A program made the translations under genes and the position numbers. Shown piece after piece: positions 20,025-27,564 of a stretch of DNA of 64,000 bases. This DNA comes from Erythrobacter sp. (GTDB lineage: Bacteria > Pseudomonadota > Alphaproteobacteria > Sphingomonadales > Sphingomonadaceae). The notes under the pieces were generated by a model. It searched no databases. It saw only the letters and a program-made list of their open reading frames with translations, and was not told the DNA's origin. The stretch is taken from contig NZ_JASJAP010000002.1 of assembly GCF_030066995.1 (NCBI RefSeq), positions 248,001 through 312,000 of the forward strand, read 5' to 3'. Position 1 is the first letter of the stretch. Every line of letters starts with the position of its first letter.

Positions 20025-21662
20025 TCAGGCGCGCTTGCGTGCTTCATCTTCGACCGCCTCATCCGGCTTGATCCTCTCGGGCACACCGCGAAGGCTGGTG
20101 AGCGCGGCCACTTGATCCTGGTTCAGCGGCTTGTTGTCGCCGCCGGTTTCAATTTCACGCGCTGCAATCGCGGTCTCATCGCCCTCGTCGCCCGCCTCGT
20201 GATACTCCGCGTCCTCGTTGACGCACCACGTGTCATAGACGCGTTTGCCGGCGAGGATGTTCTCGACCGTCAGCATCGCGGTCATCATCGCGTGGTCCTG
20301 ATTATTGTAGCGATGCATCCCGTTGCGACCGACAAGGTGCAGGCTCGGGTGCTTTTCTTCCAGTTCCGCGCGCATCGCCTGGACGTTGGCTTCGTAATCA
20401 TCGTCATAGACCGGATAGGCCTTTTCCTGACGCACGACCGCGCCTTTGACGACTTGTCCGGGATCGCAGAGCCCGAGGATCTCCATCTCGCGCGTGGCTT
20501 GGGCCACAAGCTCTTCATCGCTTGAAGACCACAGACCATCGCCCTCGAAACAAAAGTACTCAAGGCCCACGCAAGCCATGTCCTCGTCAGGCACCATTTC
20601 GGGCGACCAGCTGCGGAAGTTCTGCACGCGGCCGACCTGCACGCGTTCATCGTGGATGTAGATCCAGTTGTCGGGGAACAGGTCCTCGGATTTGACCATG
20701 AGAGCAACGGTCAGGAAGTCGCGATAGCGCAATTTGCTGGCTTCGAGCGAGCTTTGCGGCAGCGGATGAATGCGCTTCGCCAGCTCGCGCATCGGCGCCG
20801 AGCTGATCGCGTCCTTGGCGCGGATCTGCACCGTCCCGTTCGCACCTTTGGCCGTCATCGACCAGTTGTAGCCCTCATCATTCGGCCCGATCGCGGCGAG
20901 CCGGTCGAGCGCGTGGCCCATCAGGACCGTCCCTTTTCCGGTCGCAAGGATCTTGTCGCGGGCCGCGTCCCACATCATGCCCGGCCCGAGGCGCGGGTAG
21001 CGGAAGGTTTCAAGCAGGGTCTTCACAGCCTGCCCGTCATTGGGCTTCTTGTTGAGGCCAAGGCTGCGCTTCAGGCCATCGGTGACCGCGCCCCAGAGCG
21101 ACAGGCCCTTGATACGCTGCGCCGCCCAGTCTGCGCTCATCTCGTCGCATGGCATGCCCCACACCTTCTCGGTGTAGGTCTTGAAGAAGATCGAATAGAG
21201 CTTCTTGCCGAACTGGTTGGTGGTCCAGTCCTCAAAGCTTTTCACATCCTTGATCGGGAACAGCTTGTAGCGCAGATAGCTCGCCATGCAGGCGGTCGAG
21301 CGAAGTATGCCGAGGTTCGACAGCGCTTCGAACGCGCGCAGCGGATAGCTGTAGAACTTGCCCTCGTAATAGATGCGGCTCATGCGCGGGCGCTGGATGA
21401 AGTCGTCCGGCAGGATTTCGTTCCACAGGTCCACAACCTGTTGAGACTTCGAAAAGAAGCGATGCCCGCCAATGTCGAAACGATAGCCTTGGTGCTCAAC
21501 CGTGCGGCTGATGCCGCCGACATAGGTTGCGTCTTTCTCTATGATTGCGACCGATTTGCCCTGCTTGGTCAGCAAATAGCCGGCGGTCAGTCCAGCCGGT
21601 CCGGCGCCGATAATGGCTACGTCTACGTCAAGAATTCCCGGCCGAGGCGTGTTTTCGATCAT
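20025..21662 (-). CDS. FAD-dependent oxidoreductase, UDP-galactopyranose mutase/protoporphyrinogen oxidase-like
   Basis: 545 residues. The dinucleotide-binding motif VAIIGAGPAGLTAGYLL lies at 15-31, followed by VGGISRTVEHQG and DIGGHRFFSKS, which mark the NAD(P)-binding amine-oxidase-like group that includes UDP-galactopyranose mutase. FFKTYTEKVWGMPCDEMSADWAAQRIKGLS is the typical central part. The C-terminal 60 residues are acidic and probably disordered. Such proteins often stand in polysaccharide clusters; the GtrA and GT-C-like genes lie 73 bases downstream on the same strand, supporting a role in envelope sugar modification. The ATG at 21662 has a G-rich ribosome site; one at 21734 is possible. 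Confidence 0.8.
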   Translation of the reverse strand: MIENTPRPGILDVDVAIIGAGPAGLTAGYLLTKQGKSVAIIEKDATYVGGISRTVEHQGYRFDIGGHRFFSKSQQVVDLWNEILPDDFIQRPRMSRIYYEGKFYSYPLRAFEALSNLGILRSTACMASYLRYKLFPIKDVKSFEDWTTNQFGKKLYSIFFKTYTEKVWGMPCDEMSADWAAQRIKGLSLWGAVTDGLKRSLGLNKKPNDGQAVKTLLETFRYPRLGPGMMWDAARDKILATGKGTVLMGHALDRLAAIGPNDEGYNWSMTAKGANGTVQIRAKDAISSAPMRELAKRIHPLPQSSLEASKLRYRDFLTVALMVKSEDLFPDNWIYIHDERVQVGRVQNFRSWSPEMVPDEDMACVGLEYFCFEGDGLWSSSDEELVAQATREMEILGLCDPGQVVKGAVVRQEKAYPVYDDDYEANVQAMRAELEEKHPSLHLVGRNGMHRYNNQDHAMMTAMLTVENILAGKRVYDTWCVNEDAEYHEAGDEGDETAIAAREIETGGDNKPLNQDQVAALTSLRGVPERIKPDEAVEDEARKRA

Positions 21663-21840
21663 CAATGCCCCCAAGTGCAATACAGTGCGCGTCTGGCCGC
21701 TCGCGGCGTGCGCGAACGGGTTGGGATGAGGCATGAAGGAAATTGGTTAGCGGGCCGTAAACAGCCCCCTTTAATGACCGCGCAACCTTGAACAGGCGCG
21801 CCCCGCCCCAGGCAAGACCTCGGGCGGCGGCGCGGCGCTT

Positions 21841-22530
21841 TCATTCGTTCAGCAATCCGGGCGACTGCAGCCGCGCGACAAGACGCGCAAAATCCCCCAG
21901 GGTAAAGGTGTCGTCAAACACGACGCCATACTCACTCTCGCGCCGCCATCGGACCTTCGCGCGCACCTCGGAGAATTCGCGGACCGGCTCGCCGCTTTCG
22001 ATGCGCAGGTTCTGGTCGATCGCGAACAGGTCGTCGCATTCGAACCGCGCGCCTTGTTGCGAAAGATTGACGACCATCGCTTCGCACCGCTGCTTGAGCG
22101 TCGTGATGCGGATCGGGAAACACACATTGAGGCGCAAGCCGCGCTTGGGATATTCGCCCGCTTCGGTGATCAGGCGCTGAACCTCGACATTCTCCGCAAA
22201 AGAGAAGCCCACCTCGTTCTCGCGCTCCCACACGGGCTCAACCGTGTAGGATCCTCCGCCAGGCATATGCAATTCGACCGTTCCGCCTTTGGGCAGGGCG
22301 TGAAAGAGCCGCACGCTGATACCGGAGGCTGACACATCGCGAATGACGCAGACGAATTCACCGTGGTTGGTCACAAGCTTGGCCGCGCGGATCAGCAAGG
22401 TGAAGCGCGTCTCGACGCGCTGCTCGGCGTCGGCTTCGGCTTCGGCTCCGATCGCAGCGAGCGCGTCGTCAGGCACAGCCACGCTCTCGGCGGCCTCCTT
22501 TGGTGAAAGGGATGCGTCTTCCATGCTCAT
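21841..22530 (-). CDS. Protein with two tandem PilZ domains
   Basis: 229 residues, soluble. PilZ domains bind cyclic di-GMP through an RxxxR motif and a D/NxSxxG motif. The first copy has RVETR at 38-42 and DVSASG at 65-70 and ends near VGFSF. The second has a basic stretch at 129-133 (KRGLR) and NLSQQG at 155-160 and ends near YGVVF. Both second motifs are intact and the first domain has a full RxxxR, so at least one is likely to bind the messenger. No output domain is attached. Genes for motility or cellulose are not adjacent. Confidence 0.85.
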   Translation of the reverse strand: MSMEDASLSPKEAAESVAVPDDALAAIGAEAEADAEQRVETRFTLLIRAAKLVTNHGEFVCVIRDVSASGISVRLFHALPKGGTVELHMPGGGSYTVEPVWERENEVGFSFAENVEVQRLITEAGEYPKRGLRLNVCFPIRITTLKQRCEAMVVNLSQQGARFECDDLFAIDQNLRIESGEPVREFSEVRAKVRWRRESEYGVVFDDTFTLGDFARLVARLQSPGLLNE

Positions 22531-22712
22531 CGTGTCTTCGTCGGCGCGCCGGGCACAAGCGCTTCGAGCGAGCGCCCTAGTCTGGCCTGGCGAGCCGGCA
22601 ATTGATCCTTACCGCTCAAGGGCTCTTGCTATCCGATGGCGGGTTAAAGCTCGGATAATGGACTATGCGGGGGCATCGCAGTTTTGCGGTGGTCCGTGAT
22701 GGTGTCAGCCGC

Positions 22713-23141
22713 TCATGGCCCGTTTCGAAACGAGCTTACGCAGGTCATCCCCTGCGATTCGCGGTATCCTGTGACGGGGTAATCGCCCGCCATTACCCAG
22801 GAATGCGCTTCGATGGACGCGAGCGACCCTACGCTGTTGGAAACACCGAAATGCACCACGTACCGAATACCAAGCGCGCGCAGAATCACCGCCGCGACCA
22901 ACGCCTGTGCAAGGCAATTGGATCGCCACGGAGTGCGCTGGGCGATCTGTTCGATCAGACGCCCGATGCGCCGCGCTCTCCGACCGGCTCGAGGCTCTAT
23001 CTCGCCGGATGCGTGATCCTGAGTGTCGCGCCCCAAGACCGACGCATAGGTCCGAAACGGCATGGTCATCACCGCCGCCCGGGCGAGACCCAGCCCCACG
23101 AAAACGAAGGGCACCGCGAGGAGCTGACGCACGCTGATCAC
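22713..23141 (-). CDS. Orphan lasso-peptide biosynthesis B-type (transglutaminase-like) protein
   Basis: 142 residues from a GTG start; the frame closes with a stop 14 codons upstream. The C-terminal two thirds match the lasso B2/McjB leader-peptidase fold: NCLAQALVAAVILRALGI with the nucleophile Cys76, EAHSWVMAGDYPVTGY with His113 and Asp120. In known systems this protease trims the precursor leader before an asparagine-synthetase-like enzyme closes the ring. No precursor, PqqD-like carrier or ring-closing enzyme is present here. Its start overlaps the stop of a short upstream frame by four bases (GTGA), as if it had been the second gene of an operon. Confidence 0.75.
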   Translation of the reverse strand: MISVRQLLAVPFVFVGLGLARAAVMTMPFRTYASVLGRDTQDHASGEIEPRAGRRARRIGRLIEQIAQRTPWRSNCLAQALVAAVILRALGIRYVVHFGVSNSVGSLASIEAHSWVMAGDYPVTGYRESQGMTCVSSFRNGP

Positions 23142-23212
23142 GCGCGCCGCCCGCGATTGATGATGGCCATGGCGTTGTCGTTAAAGCGCGTCACTCCCAA
23201 GACCCTAGGCGA
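23138..23212 (-). other. Possible gene remnant coupled to the lasso B gene
   Basis: A minus-strand frame encoding SPRVLGVTRFNDNA followed by MAIINRGRRA ends in TGA at 23138-23140, overlapping the GTG start of the lasso B gene by four bases. It is bounded upstream by an in-frame TGA at 23213. The composition looks protein-like and the overlap is typical of co-translated genes, so it may be the 3' end of a deleted gene. No family recognised. Confidence 0.3.
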
Positions 23213-23264
23213 TCACTGCACGGTTGGCGAGGCGCAGGGCCGGGGGCGGGGGGCAGATGGGGAG

Positions 23265-23282
23265 ATGGTGCTGCCGGAGAGA
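23265..23282 (-). repeat. Partial direct repeat of the tRNA-Thr 3' end
   Basis: ATGGTGCTGCCGGAGAGA here matches 17 of 18 bases at the 3' end of the tRNA-Thr gene (23379-23396), in the same orientation and 114 bases away. Repeats of a tRNA 3' end are the usual footprint of site-specific integration. No integrase is nearby, so this would be a scar. Confidence 0.5.
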
Positions 23283-23379
23283 GGCACCTCGAACTTGACA
23301 GAGTTCGCAAGGGCGACCGCCCGCCCGCACATGCCCCGCAGCGAAGCGAAGCGATCAGCATCGAGGACGCTATGAAAAA

Positions 23380-23455
23380 TGGTGCTGCTGGAGAGAATTG
23401 AACTCTCGGCCTCACCCTTACCAAGGGTGCGCTCTACCACTGAGCTACAGCAGCC
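23380..23455 (-). tRNA. tRNA-Thr (anticodon GGT)
   Basis: A complete 76-base cloverleaf on the minus strand. The acceptor stem pairs GGCTGCT with AGCAGCA bases near the 3' end; the D-arm is GCTCAGTGGTAGAGC, the anticodon arm CACCC-TTGGTAA-GGGTG gives anticodon GGT, and the T-arm is GAGAG-TTCAATT-CTCTC. The CCA end is encoded (23380-23382). It reads ACC and, by wobble, ACU threonine codons. Confidence 0.95.
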
Positions 23456-23469
23456 AATCAAGGCGCGCG

Positions 23470-23497
23470 CTATTGTCGCGCACGCGCGCAATGTCAA
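23470..23497 (-). promoter_or_regulatory. Promoter of tRNA-Thr
   Basis: On the minus strand TTGACA (23492-23497) is followed after 16 bases by CAATAG (23470-23475), placing initiation about 8-10 bases before the mature tRNA 5' end. A GC-rich stretch follows the -10, as in stable RNA promoters. Confidence 0.6.
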
Positions 23498-23539
23498 GCG
23501 GGCTTGCAGTGCGCGCGGCTTAGCGCCAAGGCGTTTCTC

Positions 23540-23689
23540 ATGAGTGAAGGGGACCGCAACAAAATGTCGCGCGAAGAGCGCCTCGCGGCAAAGATGCGCG
23601 AGAACCTGAAACGCCGCAAGGCGCAGGCGCGCGAGATGAAGGCCGAATCAGCCGACAACAGGGTTCCCAAGGCCGAGGACGAAAGCTAA
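23540..23689 (+). CDS. Small, highly charged conserved-type protein
   Basis: 49 residues starting [19 protein letters not shown], almost entirely charged and helical, with Arg/Lys runs ([16 protein letters not shown]). Proteins of this size and make-up are common in sphingomonads but have no known role; the name is not established. It precedes gpmA by 50 bases on the same strand. The start is the ATG at 23540; earlier in-frame codons lead toward the tRNA promoter. Confidence 0.6.
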   Translation: MSEGDRNKMSREERLAAKMRENLKRRKAQAREMKAESADNRVPKAEDES

Positions 23690-23739
23690 CGCCCGCATTC
23701 CTGTCGAGCGCTAAGAATGGCCCGCGCCATGGAGAAAAC

Positions 23740-24426
23740 ATGCCCAAGCTGATCCTTGTTCGCCACGGTCAGAGCCAGTGGAACCTCGAAAACCGCTTTA
23801 CCGGTTGGTGGGATGTCGATCTCACCGAGAAAGGCGTCGCCGAGGCCAGGGCCGCGGGCGTGCTGATGAAGGAAAAGGGCGTGTGGCCAACACGGTGCTT
23901 CACTTCGGTGCAGACACGGGCCATCAAGACGCTCAACCTGGCGCTTGAGGAAATGGGCCGGCTGTGGCTTCCCGTCACCAAGGACTGGCGCCTGAACGAG
24001 CGGCACTATGGCGGGCTCACCGGGCTCAACAAGCAGGAGACCCGCGAAAAGCATGGCGATGAACAGGTGCACATCTGGCGCCGCAGCTTCGATACCCCGC
24101 CCCCGCCGATGGAGCCGGGCAGCGAATACGATCCGGGCGCGGACCCACGCTATGAAGGGATCGATGTCCCCTACACCGAAAGCCTCAAACTCACGATCGA
24201 GCGTGTTCTCCCCTATTGGAATAGCGACATCCTCCCCGTCCTCGCCAGCGGCGAGACCGTGATCATCTCAGCCCACGGTAATTCCCTGCGCGCGCTGGTG
24301 AAGCATCTCAGCCGGATTTCAGATGAGGACATCACCGGGCTCGAGATTCCCACCGGCCAGCCGATCGTCTACGATTTCACAGACAGCATGGTGCCGGGTG
24401 AGCGGTATTATCTGAAGGACGTCTGA
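23740..24426 (+). CDS. gpmA: 2,3-bisphosphoglycerate-dependent phosphoglycerate mutase
   Basis: 228 residues, usual length. Interconverts 3- and 2-phosphoglycerate in glycolysis. The phospho-acceptor His is in [10 protein letters not shown] at the N-terminus; [29 protein letters not shown] and [15 protein letters not shown] supply the remaining substrate and phosphate contacts. It heads a same-strand run of housekeeping genes; purE follows after eight bases. Confidence 0.96.
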   Translation: MPKLILVRHGQSQWNLENRFTGWWDVDLTEKGVAEARAAGVLMKEKGVWPTRCFTSVQTRAIKTLNLALEEMGRLWLPVTKDWRLNERHYGGLTGLNKQETREKHGDEQVHIWRRSFDTPPPPMEPGSEYDPGADPRYEGIDVPYTESLKLTIERVLPYWNSDILPVLASGETVIISAHGNSLRALVKHLSRISDEDITGLEIPTGQPIVYDFTDSMVPGERYYLKDV

Positions 24427-24434
24427 GAGGTTCT

Positions 24435-24920
24435 ATGGGGGCAAGAATTGCCATTGTAATGGGAAGCCAGTCCGACTGGCCCACCATGAAGCGCGCCTCC
24501 GACGTTCTCGAAGAGCTCCAGGTCGCCCATGAAGCGCGCATCGTCTCCGCGCATCGCACGCCCGATCGGATGGCGGCGTTTGCAAAAGGGGCAGCGGGCG
24601 AAGGGTTTGACGTCATCATCGCCGGAGCGGGCGGTGCAGCGCATCTGCCCGGCATGATCGCCGCCATGACGCATCTGCCCGTGCTAGGCGTGCCGGTTCA
24701 GTCGAAAGCTCTTTCGGGGCAGGACAGCCTGCTCTCGATCGTCCAGATGCCAGCGGGCGTTCCCGTCGGCACGCTGGCGATCGGCGAGGCGGGCGCGACC
24801 AATGCGGGACTGATGGCCGCCGCCATCCTCGCGCTCAAAGACGAGGCTCTCTCACAGCGCCTGCAAGACTGGCGCGCGGCGCGCTCGGCCGCGGTCGGAG
24901 AGGTTCCGGTCGATCAATGA
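24435..24920 (+). CDS. purE: N5-carboxyaminoimidazole ribonucleotide mutase
   Basis: 161 residues. Class I PurE, converting N5-CAIR to CAIR in purine synthesis. [10 protein letters not shown] near the start binds the phosphoribosyl part, and SAHRTPDRM and [17 protein letters not shown] are the family signatures; [21 protein letters not shown] closes the active site. It overlaps purK by four bases (ATGA), the usual pairing of the two-step pathway. Confidence 0.96.
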   Translation: MGARIAIVMGSQSDWPTMKRASDVLEELQVAHEARIVSAHRTPDRMAAFAKGAAGEGFDVIIAGAGGAAHLPGMIAAMTHLPVLGVPVQSKALSGQDSLLSIVQMPAGVPVGTLAIGEAGATNAGLMAAAILALKDEALSQRLQDWRAARSAAVGEVPVDQ

Positions 24921-25990
24921 GCGCGCGCATCCCTCTCCCGCCCGGTGCGACCATCGGCATCCTTGGCGCGGGCCAACTGGGCCGCATGATGGCGACCGCG
25001 GCGAGCCAGCTGGGCTATCACTCGATCTCTTACGCGCCGCCGGGGGATAACGTCGCGGCCGACACCTGTGCCGAGCTGTTCGAGCGCAATTGGAGCGACA
25101 CCGGCGCGCTCGCCCAATTTGCGAAGCGCTGCGACATCGTCACCTGGGAGTTCGAGAACGTGCCTCTGAGCGCGGTGGCTGCCATTCCCGAGGCTCTGCT
25201 GGCCCCGGCGCCGCGCGCGCTCGAAGTGGCGCAGGACCGTGTGAACGAGAAGCGCTTTGTCGAGGAGCTCGGCGCCACCTGTGCCCCCTATACGCGCGTC
25301 GACAGCGACGATGATCTGGCGCGCGCCCTTGAACGCGTGGGCACGCCGGGCATCCTCAAGACCGCGCGCGATGGTTACGATGGAAAGGGCCAGTGGCGCA
25401 TCGCCAGCGCGCACGAAGCCGCCGGCGTGCGCTTCCCGGGGCGCCCGTGCGTCTATGAAGGCATGGTCGCGTTCGAGACCGAGTTTTCGGTCATCCTCGT
25501 GCGCTCGCGAGACGGGGAGGTGCGTTTCTGGGATTCGACCGCCAACCGCCACGAAAGCGGCATGCTGGTGAGTTCGACGCTGCCCGCGGGCGCACTTGTG
25601 GAAAGCCAGGTCGAAGCCGCGCGGAGCGTGGCGGAGAAAGTCGCGCACGCGCTCGAATATACAGGCGTTCTGTGTCTCGAATTCTTCGCGACCGAACAGG
25701 GGCCCATCTTCAACGAGATGGCGCCGCGCGTGCACAATTCGGGCCACTGGACCATCGAAGGCGCGGCCACCAGCCAGTTCGAGAATCACGTGCGCGCCAT
25801 TTGCGGTCTGCCGCTGGGTGAGACGGCCACGCGCTTTGCCTCTATCGAAATGCGCAACATCGTGGGCGAGGCTGCGCTGAGTGCGCACGCAATGCTTTGC
25901 GAACCGGGCGAACCGCACCTGCACCTTTACGGCAAGCGCGAGGCCCGCGAGGGCCGCAAGATGGGCCATGTGACGCGCGTGAGCCAGTAG
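24917..25990 (+). CDS. purK: 5-(carboxyamino)imidazole ribonucleotide synthase
   Basis: 357 residues. ATP-grasp enzyme making N5-CAIR from AIR, bicarbonate and ATP, the substrate of PurE. The N-terminal Rossmann-like part begins [14 protein letters not shown]; the ATP-grasp core has [15 protein letters not shown] and [28 protein letters not shown]. The C-terminal [18 protein letters not shown] is typical. It is translationally coupled to purE. Confidence 0.96.
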   Translation: MSARIPLPPGATIGILGAGQLGRMMATAASQLGYHSISYAPPGDNVAADTCAELFERNWSDTGALAQFAKRCDIVTWEFENVPLSAVAAIPEALLAPAPRALEVAQDRVNEKRFVEELGATCAPYTRVDSDDDLARALERVGTPGILKTARDGYDGKGQWRIASAHEAAGVRFPGRPCVYEGMVAFETEFSVILVRSRDGEVRFWDSTANRHESGMLVSSTLPAGALVESQVEAARSVAEKVAHALEYTGVLCLEFFATEQGPIFNEMAPRVHNSGHWTIEGAATSQFENHVRAICGLPLGETATRFASIEMRNIVGEAALSAHAMLCEPGEPHLHLYGKREAREGRKMGHVTRVSQ

Positions 25991-25996
25991 CCAGCC

Positions 25997-26515
25997 GTGC
26001 CCGAAACGCTCGAACCCGAAATCGTGCTGATCTACGCGCGCGCCAGCAACGGCGCGATTGGCCACGAAAACACCCTGCCCTGGCGCCTCCCGGCGGATCT
26101 CAAGCGCTTCAAATCGCTCACCATGGGCAAGCCGATGATCATGGGACGCAAGACGTTCGAAAGCTTGCCCGGACTGCTGCCTGGCCGCCGTCACATCGTG
26201 CTGACCCGGCGGGACAGCTGGAAAAGCGAAGGCGCCGAAATCGTCGGCTCGGTCGATGAGGCGCTTGCGACGGCACGGACCAGCGCAACGGACGAGATCG
26301 CGGTCGTCGGCGGCGCGGCGATCTACGATGTCTTCCGTCCGCTTGCCCACCGGATCGAAGTGACCGAGATCCACCGCGATTATCCGGGCGACACCTTCAT
26401 GAAGCCGCTTGGCCCCGAATGGGTCGAAACGCGGCGCGATGATCATCCCGAGGCAGGTGAGAACCCGGCCTTTTCGTTTGTCACTTATGAGCGCGCTGAT
26501 AAAGCGGGCGCGTAA
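25997..26515 (+). CDS. folA: Dihydrofolate reductase
   Basis: 172 residues from a GTG start six bases after purK. Reduces dihydrofolate with NADPH. IVLIYARASNGAIGHENTLPW opens the fold, then LPADLKRFKSLTMGKPMIMGRKTFESLP, HIVLTRR and IAVVGGAAIYDVFRPLA, all typical. The acidic residue expected in the DL.F helix is Asp in PADLKRF. Its TAA stop overlaps the ATG of ribF by one base, so the two are co-translated. Confidence 0.95.
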   Translation: MPETLEPEIVLIYARASNGAIGHENTLPWRLPADLKRFKSLTMGKPMIMGRKTFESLPGLLPGRRHIVLTRRDSWKSEGAEIVGSVDEALATARTSATDEIAVVGGAAIYDVFRPLAHRIEVTEIHRDYPGDTFMKPLGPEWVETRRDDHPEAGENPAFSFVTYERADKAGA

Positions 26516-27450
26516 TGCGCTGGCTCGATCACCGTGACCCTGTCCAAGCACCCTTGCGCGGCGCCATCATCGCGTTGGGCAATTTCGATGGCTTTCACTC
26601 GGGCCATCAAGCCGTCGCAGGCGAGTCGATACGCTGGGCGCATGACGAGGGACGCCCCTCGATCATCGCGACCTTCGACCCGCACCCGGTGCGCTTTTTC
26701 AAGCCCGAGGTTCCGCCCTTCCGCCTGACAACTCTCGAACAGCGCCAGGAGCTCTATCTCGCCGCCGGAGCGACCGCGATGCTGGTCTTCCACTTCGACG
26801 CGGAGCTGTCGAGCACCAGTGCACAAGACTTTATCGAGACCATTCTGATCGACCGCTTCGGCGCGCACGGCGTTGTGACGGGGGGCGATTTCAGCTTCGG
26901 CCAAAAGGCGCTGGGCAATGTCGATCTGCTGCGCGAGCGCGGCGGAGCGCTGGGCCTCAAATCGCGCGTGGTCGATGTGGTGGAGGATGACGGCGTCGTC
27001 TCCTCCAGCCGCATCCGCGAGGCCCTGCGCGCGGGCGACCCGCAACTCGCCGCCAAGCTCCTGACGCGCCCGTTTGCGATTCGCGGGATTGTCGAACACG
27101 GCGACAAGAACGGGCGCAAATTAGGCTATCCCACCGCCAACGTCTCGATCGAGAACTATCTGCGTCCCCGATACGGGGTCTACGCGGTGACGGGGACCAT
27201 CCTTGCGACCGGCGAAAAGCTCAAAGGCGCGGCCAATATCGGCATCCGTCCGCAATTCACTCCGCCCAAGGAATTGCTGGAGCCGTACTTTTTCGACTTC
27301 TCCGGCGATTTGTACGGACAGGAGATCGAAGTCGCGTTCCACCACTTCCTGCGCGGTGAGGCAAAGTTCGACAGCCTCGATGATCTGATGGCGCAGATGG
27401 AGAAGGATTGCGCCGAGGCGAAGCGCCTATTAGGGCAGCCCGAAATTTGA
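26515..27450 (+). CDS. ribF: Bifunctional riboflavin kinase / FAD synthetase
   Basis: 311 residues. The N-terminal nucleotidyltransferase domain (about 1-160; IIALGNFDGFHSGHQAV, and TGGDFSFGQKALGN) adenylylates FMN. The C-terminal kinase domain (about 180-305; GIVEHGDKNGRKLGYPTANV) phosphorylates riboflavin. Together they make FMN and FAD. It overlaps folA by one base (TAATG). A repeat-bearing gap of 114 bases separates it from ileS. Confidence 0.95.
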   Translation: MRWLDHRDPVQAPLRGAIIALGNFDGFHSGHQAVAGESIRWAHDEGRPSIIATFDPHPVRFFKPEVPPFRLTTLEQRQELYLAAGATAMLVFHFDAELSSTSAQDFIETILIDRFGAHGVVTGGDFSFGQKALGNVDLLRERGGALGLKSRVVDVVEDDGVVSSSRIREALRAGDPQLAAKLLTRPFAIRGIVEHGDKNGRKLGYPTANVSIENYLRPRYGVYAVTGTILATGEKLKGAANIGIRPQFTPPKELLEPYFFDFSGDLYGQEIEVAFHHFLRGEAKFDSLDDLMAQMEKDCAEAKRLLGQPEI

Positions 27451-27462
27451 ACCCACCCCATT

Positions 27463-27550
27463 CGTCTCGAGCGGAGGTTCGAGCGAAGCCGAGAATCGCA
27501 GTCGAGAGACATTGCGCGGCGGTGTCTCGACGGCGCTCGACACTAACGGA
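27463..27550. repeat. Imperfect inverted repeat before ileS
   Basis: CCCATTCGTCTCGAGCGG near 27463-27480 is roughly mirrored by GTCTCGACGGCGCTCGAC and CACTAACGG near 27522-27550, with inner TCGAGCG and TCGAGAG words between. Such TCGAG-rich palindromic elements occur between genes in sphingomonad genomes. It is not linked to a clear terminator T-run. Confidence 0.5.
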
Positions 27551-27564
27551 TTTGTGAATTGGCG

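Noticed and set aside
23265..23340. Second tRNA gene next to tRNA-Thr
   Set aside because: Only the last 18 bases match; no D-arm or anticodon arm could be folded upstream.
22531..23379. Lasso precursor peptide near the B protein
   Set aside because: No short frame with a leader plus a core having an Asp/Glu at ring position 7-9 was found on either strand.
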